Shown in pieces: positions 23,701-36,329 of a stretch of DNA of 64,000 nucleotides. This DNA comes from Pegea sp. RAD2-039 (Eukaryota; Chordata; Thaliacea; Salpida; Salpidae): the NCBI GenBank assembly GCA_034620365.1, contig JAQGEQ010000177.1:372001-436000 (forward strand), in the 5' to 3' direction. The position numbers and the translations under genes are program-made. Numbering within the stretch: the stretch's first letter is position 1; each line of letters begins with the position of its first letter. The notes under the pieces are model-generated. The model was not told the origin of the DNA. It saw only the letters and a program-made list of their open reading frames with translations, and ran no database searches.

Positions 23701-25063
23701 ATTTTCTTTGGCTTGTGTATACTTATTGTATTAGCAATTACTTTATCTCAAGAATAAAATATTAAGACTGATACATTTCAATAGATAACTGAATATATAT
23801 CATATAAAAAAATTAAATTTAGCTTAATGATAAACGAATGATTAATGAAAAGTTTATTTTATAAAATTAACTGTATAAATTAGATCATATTTGTGCTAGA
23901 TAAACTAGGCAATAATTTTTTTTCAAAGTTTAGCCGAAAGGATGTGAAAAAATTAGAGGATATTTTTAGAATTTTTAATGACAATTTTATCTATTAAAAT
24001 GTAAAGCACTATATAAATGTTTATTCAAAAGGCTTATTGAATATTAAATCTAGTTAAATCTCTAATGTTATGATTTATTTGGTTTGTTTTACAATGAAAA
24101 ACCTAACGAAAATTTATCGTTAATTTTTGATTGAAAGTAACATCAGCCAATTTAAACCAAAATTGTACAAAATATTTATCAAAAGCCACAATTTTTTACT
24201 AGGTCATTACTACTTACTAGTCAATTAGGTCATTGATATCTCCATAGTGACTTCCAGTGTCCAAAAGTTCGTTATTGCCATAAAATAATTTTATTATTAT
24301 TATTTTAGTGAAATTTATATTAAAAGTTTTGTGTTTTTAGCTACAAGGTAAATGTATGGCTTTTTACTTACTAATACTTTCTATATTATTTTTTTACGTT
24401 TTACAATTTTGATAAGTTTTAGTACTATTCCTTTTTCAAACTTTTTATCTTGATTGCTTTTCCAAAATCCTTTGAGTAAACAGATTTAATTTTAATGTTT
24501 ACCTTATATATGTATATGTTTGAGTTTTGATTCTGCCTTTAATTTTAGCTACTGTATTATAATCCTAAAATTGATGGTTTTTATATAAACGGTTATTTTT
24601 ATATACATTAAATTTATTGACAATATTTGTTCTTTAGTAGCTTTATGATAGTTTAGTTAGGTTTACTTCGTTTTTGTTAGATTTTTTTGCCTGATGTATA
24701 TTTTGAAATACTGCGAATATTTTGTTTATTTATTTTAGGTTGTGGAAATGTTTGTCAGTTTATTATACAGATATAAATACTTAAGTTAGAAACTAATGAA
24801 ATGTTAAAATTTAATCCGATTACAAGATAAAACATGTGTAGTTAAATGTTATATTTGGTGAACAAAAACTATTTTATTTATCTTATGTTACTCATTAAAA
24901 AATACGGTTGATAAATTTGAATTTTATGAATTTATAGCTTTCTATAATTTCAGCTTTTCTATTGTAAACATTTATCAAATATAAACATAATTAAGTTTTT
25001 CATTTTATATTGACTGATTAATCTGCAAAATAGTCGTAAAAATATGTTTAATAATTTGTTTGT
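20746..25063. other. Long gene-poor, A+T-rich region
   Basis: No confident gene in 4.3 kb. A GC-richer stretch at 21,050-21,450 holds a 72-codon plus-strand frame (21,233-21,451) without a clear ATG or homologue and may be old retroelement sequence. The rest has only short frames. Confidence 0.4.
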
Positions 25064-25228
25064 TTATTTTTTGGAATTTTCTCCAACCATCTTTTCTGTT
25101 TTAACAAAAATCAAATCTCCTCTTGTCTTGTCATCAAAAACTTTACGATGTTCTTCTATCAATACATAAGATAGACTCACCACGTCAATTACTTGTTTGA
25201 AATTCGTTCTGTTGCCGCATACCAAATT
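25064..25228 (-). pseudogene. Possible terminal exon or pseudogene fragment, unknown family
   Basis: On the minus strand an AAATGATTTCAG acceptor is followed by 54 sense codons and a stop at 25,064. The encoded piece starts NLVCGNRTNFKQVIDVVSL and ends KTEKMVGENSKK. Higher coordinates (25,260-25,620) show longer stretches of protein-like sequence in one frame broken by stops, e.g. KAYKQFLYEKKSMPYEKVF. This pattern suggests a decayed gene or transposase. I do not recognise the family. Confidence 0.3.
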
Positions 25229-26316
25229 CTGAAATCATTTAAAACCAGAACTATCTTGTCATTATTAAAACGTTACACCACATATATTCTTCTCAAGTTA
25301 GATTCAACTCTTTCTTATGAAGTCCTCACTTAAATAAGATATTATGAGCTTGAATCTATTCAAGCATGATTTACTAGAACACTTTTTCATATGGCATGCT
25401 CTTTTTTTCATACAAAAACTGTTTATAAGCTTTATCTTAAATCCTTGTACTATTAACACCCTTCAATCTTGAACAAATATTTGAATTATTGGTCGTTTCT
25501 TTCATCTCGGCTTCAACGACGTTTTTAAAGGTTAATATCTCTTACACATCTTCATAAGTTTGTCGTTTATGATTAACCTACTCAACACCTATTTGAATCA
25601 AATCGTTTTCAATTAGGTAATCACGGTTTTAATTTTTTCCAGACTCCATCACTTAATCAAAATTTATCACTTCTGGAATTTTTTTAACAAATATGATTAA
25701 AATACTTTAGTTAGCAAGTGTCAGTTTCTTCATTATCTCAACTTTATTGTTTTTTTTATCTATATCAACTTATACTTCTGCAGTATTCTCCACTATTTTC
25801 GTCTCATTATTTTTCTGTGGTCACTTTGTTTTTTGTTTGCTATAAAAGCTGTGTTAGTTGTTAGCTGCATCCATACATTGAAAAAATTAATAAAGAAAAA
25901 TAATAATTTATAAAAATAAATATTATCACATTTTATAATTATATTACAACAAGTAACCATTAACAACTTGAATCTACAAGTGAATAAGGTTTAAATTTTA
26001 CATATTAAAACGAAAAACTTTGTACCACAATTGAAAATGTACTTAACAATTTTCTGTAAACTTTTCTACGTGATATATTTTGCTTTAAGATTATTAAAAC
26101 CATATACTAAGTTCGAGCCTTTATTTTTGTAGCTTCATATATTCTATTGTCAATCTTAGTTATCTTAACAATGTTTAAAATATTTATATCCTACTTGTTG
26201 CTTATCTATTAGTTTTACTAGCTAGCATTTCATTATACTGTAGTTTCAAGCCTAAAAATATTTTAATTGTACAGAGATTTTTGGTAAATAAACCAGAGTG
26301 TCAAAAAAGCCTTAAA
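25229..26316. other. Probable decayed coding sequence and 5' flank of LRR1-like B
   Basis: The minus strand at 25,260-25,870 contains scattered open stretches with frequent stops, possibly the rest of the fragment at 25,064-25,228. The last 200 bp form the upstream region of LRR1-like B and include an acceptor-like TTAATTGTACAG at 26,262-26,275. Confidence 0.3.
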
Positions 26317-27492
26317 ATGATTTTTGAATGTGAATTTAAAGAACAATATGCTACAAAACAAAATGTTACGATAATGCTGTTAAGAACGCCAAATGGAAAT
26401 GGATATTTGGTTATTTATGATGCAAATTCCGTTGAGAAAGTAATGATTAAAGTTTATAAGGTTGTTGGAGGTAGAATGAAAGTGGAAAATATGGATTACT
26501 CAGTTAAAGGAAAGTGGCTAGCACAACCAAAAGGTGTGCTGCATATTCGTAATGGTTACAGGAAGGAGAATTTCAAAGACAAAGATCGTGGATATGAACT
26601 TGTTTATTCAACTAAATCGATATCTGAGGCTGACTTTTCTAATTTTACTTCAATTGATGATATCAATCCTTTTGATCTGAAAGTAGCTTATTGGAAACTG
26701 AAACTACAGAATATACATTTAGATTGTGCGTGGGTTGGATTACCAGATGTAATAAATGATAGACTCAATCATGATTCTATCACAGCTTTACTTTTGAGAC
26801 AAAATGGTCTTATATCAATTCCTAAACAAATCCGTTACTTAACAAATCTCATAAAACTGGATGTTTCATTCAACAAAATTGTTACACTAGATGAAGAACT
26901 ATTTACAAGTGATTCAGGAATTATTAATACTCTGAAAGAATTGAATCTTAATAACAATCAAATTCATTACCTCCCGTCAAGTTTGTTTAATTTGAAGAAT
27001 ATTGAAGAGTTGTTCATTAATTATAACAACCTGGTATACCTTCCTCGCGAAATAGGAAGATTGAGCAAGCTGAAAGAAATTGGTTTATCAAATAACTATT
27101 TAGTTTACTTACCTGACAGCATACTTAAACTAGTAAGTCTTCAGTTTTGTTTCTTTGATGGAAATATGCTACACAAAACAAATGAGGCTTACGTTAATGT
27201 TACTTCAAAACATAAAGATATGCCAAGTGAATATGATGTCCACTGCAATAATGTTTACAAAAGCCATTTGTCTAAAAAGACACATCCATTAATGGCTTTG
27301 ATGAAACAAGAAACGATATCTTGTGAATGTGGTAACACATCTTATGAAGAATTGCTAGAGGTGTTGGTGAATGTAATTAGATCTAACTTCAAACCTAATA
27401 AGTTTCCTGTTGAAGTAGTATCTTGTTCTAAACATTGTCTCTTGGGCCAGATTTGCAATCTAATAACCGAGAACAATTCAGACGATAAATAA
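26317..27492 (+). CDS. LRR1-like CRL2 substrate receptor, paralogue B (BC box altered)
   Basis: Intronless, 391 residues. I chose the ATG at 26,317 because its MIFEC start aligns with paralogue A; the open frame extends 12 codons upstream without an ATG. Order of parts: an N-terminal domain with LLRTPNGNGYL (21-31), leucine-rich repeats at about 155-275, a degenerate BC-box region PSEYDVHCNNVY (303-314), a PLMAL Cul2-like stretch and the cysteine tail with CECG (336-339) and SCSKHC (369-374). At the BC box the leucine and cysteine contacts of paralogues A and C are replaced by glutamate and histidine, which could weaken Elongin C binding. Repeat surfaces also differ from A and C, suggesting another target or a dominant-negative role. 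An acceptor-like site lies about 42 bp before the ATG. Confidence 0.8.
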   Translation: MIFECEFKEQYATKQNVTIMLLRTPNGNGYLVIYDANSVEKVMIKVYKVVGGRMKVENMDYSVKGKWLAQPKGVLHIRNGYRKENFKDKDRGYELVYSTKSISEADFSNFTSIDDINPFDLKVAYWKLKLQNIHLDCAWVGLPDVINDRLNHDSITALLLRQNGLISIPKQIRYLTNLIKLDVSFNKIVTLDEELFTSDSGIINTLKELNLNNNQIHYLPSSLFNLKNIEELFINYNNLVYLPREIGRLSKLKEIGLSNNYLVYLPDSILKLVSLQFCFFDGNMLHKTNEAYVNVTSKHKDMPSEYDVHCNNVYKSHLSKKTHPLMALMKQETISCECGNTSYEELLEVLVNVIRSNFKPNKFPVEVVSCSKHCLLGQICNLITENNSDDK

Positions 27493-30400
27493 CACATTTC
27501 AAGAATTTCTACTGATTGATTTAATCTTTTCTGAAATTTCTTTTGTATTTTGCTTTTTTGTGTGTTTTTAAACCTAAATTGGTTTGATTTATCACTAATT
27601 TTGAATAATTTGAAAAAACTGACTGGAAGTAACCATGCTGATACTTGATTCATAATATCTTTGCAATCCTTCAAATGAAAATTTTAGCTCATCGAGAAAT
27701 AAAAGATCATTTTTTATTAGATACCTTATGCAAGCTGACTTTATATATATAAATGTAAAAGAAGATAACTTTTTTTACATAAAGTTAGTTTTGATAAAGT
27801 ATTTGTAGGTGTTGAAAAATGATTAAAATTAAAAGTAAATTATCAACGGATATAGCTTATGACTATCCGATAACAATTCATAAGAAATGTTTTGTAAAAG
27901 TTATTTATTTCGAAAGAAATAAACATAAAAGTTATAACTAAAATTTTGTTAAAACATTAAAAGGTATCTTACAGTTTATTGACAACATTTTCATTGTTGT
28001 ACAACCTTACAATACAATATTGTATACAGTGAAATTAAAAGAACAGTTGAAGACTATAAGACCTTGTACTAAAGCAACGGTTGTTAAGATACTGCCATTT
28101 GGTTTTATGTTAGAAAGTGTTTTGAACTTTTGGAATATTTTAGGGTAAACTTCTTCAAAATATTCTTTCTGTTGAGAGAAAAAATGATTTATCTTTAATC
28201 GTTTGTAATCAAACACTAAGATTAATAATTTCAATAATTTTCCGAATATTATATCTCACAATTATTTTTCTCATCTTCTCCAACAAATTGAATTTAAAAA
28301 AGTATTTTTAAATATTCTAAAAAATGAAAGGTATGAAAGATATGTAATTCTTAAGTGTGAATCATTAAATAACTATATTCAAGAAATGTTAAGAAATAAC
28401 ATCTACAGAAATAATTTAAACTCTAAAAGAGGTTTATTATAGGTTTATAATAAAGCAGAAGTATAAACTAACTAACACAGAGAATTTGATCTTTAGATAT
28501 ACTAGAAAATACCGGGAAAGTTTTCTGTTCTGTTAAATATCATCCTTGGTATAAAGTAAACAAAATAAAAACAAAGTCATAAAAAGAAGATTTTGTAAAA
28601 CTTTAAGATAGTTTTTTTTTCATTTTGAATATTGAAAGATTGTCTAAAAACAAATCATTAACAACATGAGCTGTGTTTAGTTGAATAGATTAGCTGACTC
28701 TATAAAAAGCTTTTTTAGACCTTAATTCTACTTTGAAATAAAAGTGCCAAATAAACATAACTGACCTTTTTGTATACTTTTTTTAAAAATATTGATTTGA
28801 GCAAATAGTAATTCATGAATACTGTTTGGTACATGTAAAAATATCTATAACTAATGTAAATAAAAAATATATATCAACAAAAATGTATCATTAACTGATT
28901 ACTTTAGCTGAACTACCATCTGAAATTGAATTATTTTCAAAAAATAAACAAAAAAAAACATTATTATAAACAACTCTTTCTTAACACTTCAAAATTTCAA
29001 ATAAATCGGCATCAAGAACAAAAATTCTGGCATGCCACAATATGCACTGCCTTATATGGATGGAGGTGTAATTTAAAGTTGCATCTATAAGATCCTGAGT
29101 CCTACACAAAGAGAGAGAAGGTTCAATCAGTAAGATTACCTGGCAACAAGATTTATGATGAAATGAAGAATTGTGGTGGACGTCGACCGAGTGCTAGGCT
29201 TCAGGAGAAAACAGATATCTGTAAATGTTAAGAAACTTGAAAAAGAAGGGCCTAGATCTGCTAACAAATTAGGTAAGAGCGATCAATGAGCGAGTCTCTG
29301 TTAAGTCTGGTTAAGACATCTTCTGGAAAAGAAGGATTCACTTTGCACTTTCATATGTGTGCTTTTGTTAAAGTTTCTTGCTTAAGGCGCTTTTGTTACA
29401 AGTTGTAATAAAAACGATTCTGGAAATTTTAACAGTTACCGTTTTTTAATCATTTTAATTTAGTGAATAAAATAAAAACAAAAAGTAAAACAAATTGAAT
29501 TTTGTAGCTACAAATATATTTATAAGAATTAAACTTCAATGTATTATGATTTCACCATGTAATGAAAATAAGCGCATGATCAAGATTATTTAACCTTTGG
29601 CAGTTGAACGACTAACTGCAGTTTTACTACTGATATATTTACACCTACTTTATTATTAGTATATATGACGTGTTTACTAATATAAACGATAATAGAAATT
29701 TAGACCCGTATAAGAAATTTGAATCAAATTGGTTTGTTTGTACAATGAAATTGCAAATAGATAAAGCCATGTAAACAAAGTTTATAAAAGTCATATTTAT
29801 GTTATGTGTTGGTAAGAACTAAAAACTGTATTATACACTATAATAAATAAATAATTGTAGAAATATTTTGTAACAGAATAAGTCTTAATTTAAAAAGTAT
29901 TACGAAATTTACAAAAAATAATAAAATTTGCACAAGAAATAAACTTATTATTTAATTGCATTTGACTAGTTTTGGTGAAAAATGTTATAGTATTTCTTTA
30001 TTCATTATGCTGTTATTATAAAAATGTTCTTAAGAAAATCTTTTGCAGCAAGATCATATCATAAAACAATTTTTAAGTGATACAAAATCCCAGGTTTATA
30101 AATAAAAGTAACGTATAATTTATATAAATTTTTATAAAAAAAGTTAATACTTCATCTTACTCTTTGCAGAACTTTTTTAAGGTTTTGTGAAAATTAATAA
30201 AATGAAAATTACTAAAATTTAAAAGATATTAAAAACTTACACAAATTAGTGAAATTTATTGTGAAAAAAAACAATTTGTATTTAATGATTATGCAATTTG
30301 AAATAAATAACAAGAAGTATTAGTAGTAAATAAAATTTAAGGCTTCAGACATTTTTAGAAAAAGCTTTTGTACAGTGTTAGACTGCTTTTACTAATTTCA

Positions 30401-30611
30401 AATTATTAAATATTTGAATGATAACAGCTGAAACTAGCAATTAAATCTAAAAAATCGAAACCAGTATTTTCTTTTTAGAAGTTCAATGAATTCAAATGCT
30501 GCACAATTTTCATTATGTTATTATCCAAAAGAAAATATATCTTTAAAGAGTTTGAGAAAAATTACAATCAAGTTCACTAAGTTACTTTTTACTACTTTTT
30601 AATTCTTCATG
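27493..30611. other. Gene-poor spacer between LRR1-like B and kinase B
   Basis: No gene recognised. A GC-richer island at 29,030-29,360 has short protein-like stretches on the plus strand (GGRRPSARLQEKTDIC) that faintly recall Tc1/mariner DNA-binding regions, but it has many stops and no proof. Confidence 0.4.
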
Positions 30612-30690
30612 ATTTTTGTTTTGCACAAAACTAATGAAACGAAAAGTTAGTTATTTAAAATATTTAAGCTTCAAAATGTTGGTATAAAAG
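30612..30690 (+). promoter_or_regulatory. Probable promoter of kinase B
   Basis: Carries the same 19-bp ATTTTTGTTTTGCACAAAA block (30,612-30,630) as kinase A. A TATA-like TATAAAAG lies at 30,683-30,690, at a similar spacing of about 52 bp. The ATG is about 500 bp downstream. Confidence 0.4.
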
Positions 30691-31184
30691 GGCAAACGTT
30701 TATCAAATGATTATTTAAATTAAAAATATTCTAATAGAATCTTCAGTAGTAGATAAGAATTATAGCTTAATGTTAGGTGAATTTAATTTTATTAGAGTTT
30801 TAGGCTTTGTAAAGGCAGTGTAAGTGAATTTAAAGAGTTTATTTAGGTGCTTAATAACAAATTTCAAGAAACTTATTTTATTTAGTATTAAACAGCTTTT
30901 TTATTAAAAGAGATTTTTTTATCAATTTTTTTTATAAGTTGCAAACAAATTTTTTTTAACATGAATTTTTGTCAAAATTTATATTAAGCGTCTTATTTTA
31001 TTGTTAAGTATATTTTAAAGATAGTATACCAGTATTAGGCTTGCTGTTTATAAATCTTTATTATAGTATTTATAATATATCATCATCATCAGATTCAAAT
31101 TTATAATTACTAATAAAAAGTTAAAAGTTTTTAGACAACAATTTTTTTAAATTTATTCCTTACTTGCTTTATAGAAATCTAGAT

Positions 31185-32078
31185 ATGAAACGTAGTGAGA
31201 ACCAACTGTCTTCCAGCAGTAATTCTGAAAATACTTTTTTCAGTGAAGATATTGCTCAATGCCAAATACAAATTGATGAAACAATTGATTTTGAAGATGG
31301 TAGTGTCGATGATACTTATTTAAAAAGTCTATTAAATAAGAAAGTTATTGGTAAAGGTGGTTTTGGTTTAGTCGCCACCTTTGATGACCCAAAAACAAAC
31401 AAAACAATTGCTGTAAAAAAAATAAGAAAAAATGAAAAGCTACTGAACCCTGAAAAAAGTATTAAACAAGAGATGAGGCTGTCAAAGAGATTACAACATC
31501 AAAATATTAATGCTACATTTGGCACTTACATGAGTAAGAACTCTGGCTATTTAACAATGAATTATTGTAAAATGGGAGATTTACATAATTATAGCAAAGA
31601 AAATCATCCGTTAGATCATCAATTACTTCACTCTTTCACAAAACAAATGACAAGTGCTATTAAGTATATACACGAACAGAATGTTTTCCATCTTGATATC
31701 AAACCTCGAAACTTTCTCGTTGATGAATCTTTGACAATTCAGCTTTGTGATTTTGGATTGGCAGGTGATTTTAATGGTCGGCGAAACAAACGTGTCGGGA
31801 CACCCATATACAGCTCCCCTCAGGTCGCTCTTCGGGATTACGATCCTTTTAAAGCTGATATCTGGTCACTTGGAGTTAGTTTTTATATTATAGCGACTCG
31901 TTTAGCTCCATTTATACATTTATACTGGTTTGATTTAAAAAACTTTTCAGCTTCTGCGAAGTTAACATTTCCTATTAATGTTAGAAAAGAATTGCAAAAT
32001 TTAATTAGAAAAATGCTTGTGTATGATGAAACCCAACGATTTGATATTAATCAAGTTTTCCATCATAACTGGTTTTGA
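31185..32078 (+). CDS. Protein kinase-like protein B (non-RD Ser/Thr type)
   Basis: Paralogue of kinase A, intronless, 297 residues. The ATG at 31,185 matches the kinase A start context (TCTAGATATG in both); the frame is open seven codons further upstream but has no ATG. A serine- and acid-rich leader covers residues 1-45. The glycine loop GKGGFGLV is at 56-63, AVKK with the ATP lysine at 78, HLDIKPRN at 169-176, DFG at 189-191 and GTPIYSSPQ at 205-213. As in kinase A the catalytic loop is HLD and the APE glutamate is glutamine; the usual glutamate after the catalytic-loop proline is arginine. Residues 203-238 correspond to the tract nearly identical in DNA to kinase A. It lies 3.7 kb downstream of LRR1-like B. 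The family is not assigned. Confidence 0.88.
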   Translation: MKRSENQLSSSSNSENTFFSEDIAQCQIQIDETIDFEDGSVDDTYLKSLLNKKVIGKGGFGLVATFDDPKTNKTIAVKKIRKNEKLLNPEKSIKQEMRLSKRLQHQNINATFGTYMSKNSGYLTMNYCKMGDLHNYSKENHPLDHQLLHSFTKQMTSAIKYIHEQNVFHLDIKPRNFLVDESLTIQLCDFGLAGDFNGRRNKRVGTPIYSSPQVALRDYDPFKADIWSLGVSFYIIATRLAPFIHLYWFDLKNFSASAKLTFPINVRKELQNLIRKMLVYDETQRFDINQVFHHNWF

Positions 32079-35000
32079 TAGTAACACAGTATGAATTCCA
32101 AAGTTAAAACAGCGATAAAATCTTCGAGTTGATCTCTGCTATACCTTCTACAACTGACCAAAATTAGATCTGATTTTTGATAACAAGAAAATAGGTTCTT
32201 ATTTATATATGTTTGTAATCTAAACTAATGGTAGAAATATTTAACCTATATCTAAATAAATCACCAATGAAAGAGAACTGGAACACAATTTTCAAAATAA
32301 AAATAAATATCTAGAAACTTATCTTGAATGATTTAACACTTTAGTTTAAAATAAAAAGAAAATGACAGAACTCAATAGTTTCTTCTAAGCTCTGAATCAA
32401 TTTAATATCTTAGTTACAAATTTTGATTTGGATATTTGTTCATATAATCAATACATTTGTCTTTCTTATATTTTCCAGACTACTCAACCCTTTGAAAATT
32501 TTAAAGGCTCTTCTAGTTTAACTTCTAATCAATTGAGAGTCAGTATTTTGAATAAAAATCGTTTTTAATAAAACTGTAATTCTACTAAATCTTCTGAATT
32601 GTCACAACAGAAACTTTTGAAGTTAAATAATAATTGATTGGTTGGTTTTGTAATATCGAGGTGTTTTAACGCTAAACATTTTGCATAATTATTTTCAAAA
32701 CTAAAAAGTAAAAGAAAGAACTAAAAACAATGTTGAAAAAAATAAGCTCAGATATTTTGTTGATTTCACGTAATTTATTGTAACTTTGATTTCTCATCTG
32801 ACTGAGTTAACAAAAAAATTATACTTCTTTATTTCATTTGAGATATTTTTACACTACATATTAGAGTGCATTAGGTTTTTACAACTGATGATTAACAAAA
32901 ACGGATTAATGTTGAAGCTAAATTTAATGATATTCTTTTAAGATAGTAAAATTACCTTAAAAAGTATTTAAAAACATTTTCATTGTTAGAGATTTCATTT
33001 ATTGAGAAAGCAAGTTGGAGATGAAACAACTTTTCAACTTGTTTTTAAATTTTTAAAAAATTATTAGATGCTGAATTTTTTGGCATGCTTTATAATAGCT
33101 GTTCAAATTTTAATTAAAATTAAAAACTATTTTACAACCCATTTATAACAAACCAAACACAATTGCATACATTATCAAAATTGATCAAATCAAATTTACC
33201 TTAAAATTATTTTAAATGTGTTGAACAATGTGAACAAAACTTTTGATGACAATCATAATAAAATTTTTCATTGAGTTTTCGTTAAAAATGTTAATTTAGG
33301 ATAAGTTTAGACTGAAAGTGATGAGGTTTTGTCTATTCTAAAAGACGTAGATTATACTGGAAAGCATATTTCACTTTCGTGACTGAGAGTTGTAAAAAAT
33401 TAAAATATTTGAATTTAATTTCAATAGTAGCTGAATATTACAAGAGTTTGTAACTCTAATATAACTTTTTATATTATTATACAATATTTCAATTCTTCTA
33501 TTAAAAAATGTACCAGGTAAAGATTGTTAGATGAAAAAAGGAGCTCTTACTGCCGCTTAAACAAACGCAGATCTCTTACTTTAATCTCGAAATGTACGAG
33601 GACTCAACACCATCAAACTTTTTCAAAAACAATAAAGCTTTGAAAAGTCTAACAAGCATCAAAGCTAAACAAATGTGATGGAGTATCAACCCAAAAATAT
33701 CAGTGAGTACAAGCTTAATTCTCGTTAACAGCAAAATATCAAAGATAAATGCCCTAAAAAGCAGTCTACAGATAAAGAAAGCGTATACAGTATAAGATAA
33801 GAATAAAGTACGTTATAATGAACTAAGAACTAGGAAAAAACGGCTCTTACGTCCAAAAAAGGAAGAAGGAAAGTAATTGATTTCTAATAGTTGTAAAAAC
33901 TGTTTCCTTATTCAGCATTTTATGATCAATCATTAAATTTTGAGGTATCAAAAGTTCAACTTTTTTTGTTGAAAATGGATTAGTAAGAAAAAAATTTTTT
34001 GAATCATTTTTCTCTGAGGCATTTACTGACGTTATGGCATGCAGAGATTCTTTAAGTTTTTGAAATTTCATTTTTATTGAGTTAATTTTAACTACCGCAA
34101 CAGTGGTTGTTTTAAGGTTTAAAAGCTTAACTTGCCTTTATTTAAGCTGTAATCAAAAGAAAATTATTTTATGGTGAATCATTCTACTTAAAAACGATTT
34201 GTAGCATCAGAATCTGCAAAAAACTACAATTTAAAGCAGTATTATTCATTGCAGCAAAAAAGTAGTTAGGTTAAAAAATGTATGTTAAAATTTGTTCCAC
34301 TATTTTACTTTTTGTTGCCATTACTTTCCTATTTGGTTCATTAAATGATTTTCCATAAAATGGTTTTTTTGTGACTGATAGATCAATAATATACAACTTA
34401 AAGGTAAATCAGCAAATTTTTCTTATAATATCCCAATTTCAGTGTAAATTATGATGGAGAAAGTTAAAAGAAGTACTCCAATCTTTTACCTATTTGTTCT
34501 AAAGTTAAACTCTAAATTCATATTTTGAAGTTTATTAATTTTCAATTTCTGCTATTATGGTAAAATAATTCTTCATTAAATTATTGCGACTTAAAATTCT
34601 TTTACTTGTTCTGGACAAATAAATATTTTTTTCTGTTTTAGTCAATGTTGCAACATTTAAACTTAAAGGGTTGTAATTGGTCATACACCTATCTCAATAA
34701 TATTGAACTTAGTATGAATTCTGTAAAATGTATTGCAAGCTCCAAAACAGAATTTCAATGATTACTTTTTAGGGAAATTAAAAAGCATCTAGTATGGTAT
34801 TTGTTGTGTTAGATACAAATTGCTTAAAAAGTGATTAGTTTAAACTTACTTAGTTACAAAAAGTTTAGCAATTAAATAATAAACTTTAAAAAAATTATCA
34901 CATCTTTCAAAAACATTCAATAAAGTTTTTTATAGATCTGAAACATAGTTAATCATCAACATCTAACTCTTTATTTTATTGAATAACTTTTGCTGCTAAA

Positions 35001-36103
35001 GTGGCTTCTTTAAGTCTGAAGTGAGATTATTTTTTGTAAATCAAGAAACTTTTAAGTTTAGTTCAAATACTTCTTTGAAATCAAAATAATCTTTAAACAT
35101 TAGGTTATTAGAAAAAGACTTTAGTTTTATTTTTGTTGCTGCTTAACTTTTGTGAAAAAATCTTTTCAACACACCTCTACTACTCTTCAATAGATATTTA
35201 CATTACAGTTTATAAACAATTATAAATTTGATAAAAACTATAAATAATTTTAGAATGAAAATAAACTGGTTTAAAAAATAGTTTTCTGTAAGTTATCTTC
35301 AACTTTACATTGTCTTGTTTCATCTTATTTGATTTATCACTTAAATTTTCCAAAGTAACGGTAATTATTTTCATCATAAAAAAATTGTTTCTATGAAAAG
35401 ATTTCTAATAGAGATAATAGAGATATTGACAAATAGAAGAATTGGTAACCGAACTGTTTTTTCCTTTAAAACTCGATGTAAGATGGAAAATGTGTTGTAA
35501 GAAAGTATAGGATAATACAAAATGGTGAAGTTTTCTTTCATCTCAATTAAGTTTAAAGCTAAAAACGGTTGATTAGATAACCTTTTACAATGACTAACAA
35601 CCTTTTAATATTTCTCATTTATCTATAAACAAAAGCATTTGCAAACTCATGTTAATTTATTACAATGTTGTATTTATTAGTCATAGAAAAAATTCTGAAA
35701 GCTGATTCATCTTATAGTGGAACAATTTCAAACTAAACTTTCAAAACTTCTTCTGTAAACAAAATCCAAATCTTGGTTTAAGCCAAACCTGTAATCTTTA
35801 ACATAACTGCTTATGTCACAATGTAAAAGCAATCATCAAGCACTGTTTGATAAAATAAATATAAGGAATAGAATGAAACTATGTTTAATAAAAACATTTA
35901 TAACGATTAAAAGTTAATTAACAAACTGTAAAATAAACAAATAAAAGTAAGAATTGAAAAACTTTCCGATAAATGAGAAAATAAAAAGTTTTTCGAACAT
36001 TTCCTATAACATTCTTATTTATATTGGCTTGTACTTTCGCAGTTTTTAATATAATTTATTAGCAAAATTACATGGCGGCGCATAAGGCTACATAATATTA
36101 TAA
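32079..36103. other. Gene-poor A+T-rich DNA
   Basis: No confident gene. A minus-strand frame at 34,071-33,847 (74 codons, ATG, followed by a GTAAGA donor-like site) could be a first exon, but I recognise neither it nor a partner exon. The stretch 33,540-33,840 is slightly GC-richer and may be old transposon sequence. Confidence 0.35.
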
Positions 36104-36197
36104 GATTATAAGGATACACATGATGAAGATACAGATTATAAGGATACACATGATGAAGATACAGATTATAAAGATACACCTGATGAAGAAACAGATT
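36104..36197 (+). repeat. 30-bp tandem repeat, about three units
   Basis: The unit GATTATAAGGATACACATGA... has a period of exactly 30 bp at 36,104, 36,134 and 36,164, the last with a few changes. Because 30 is a multiple of three, one plus-strand frame gives the decapeptide DYKDTHDEDT repeated, ending DYKDTPDEET then a stop. An in-frame TAA directly precedes the first unit, so it would have to be an exon if coding. Resemblance to the FLAG tag is probably coincidence. Confidence 0.85.
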
Positions 36198-36329
36198 AAA
36201 GGGCACAGAGTATTAAGATACAAGTGAAATTTCTCCTTGATTTTGTTTTTATATTACAATTGTTGTTCTTAGTTTTATTTAAATATATAAAGATGCTCAA
36301 AGATGGATTTGGAAAATAATGATGAATTG

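Noticed and set aside
29030..29360. Tc1/mariner transposon
   Set aside because: Only a faint resemblance in a few residues, with frequent stops and no terminal inverted repeats seen.
33847..34071. 74-codon minus-strand frame ending near a donor-like GTAAGA
   Set aside because: Possible first exon, but no partner exon, no acceptor-like leader and no recognisable family.
36104..36197. Engineered FLAG-tag sequence
   Set aside because: Only DYKD is shared; the unit is a natural 30-bp tandem repeat with a different remainder, inside A+T-rich genomic DNA with no vector sequence.
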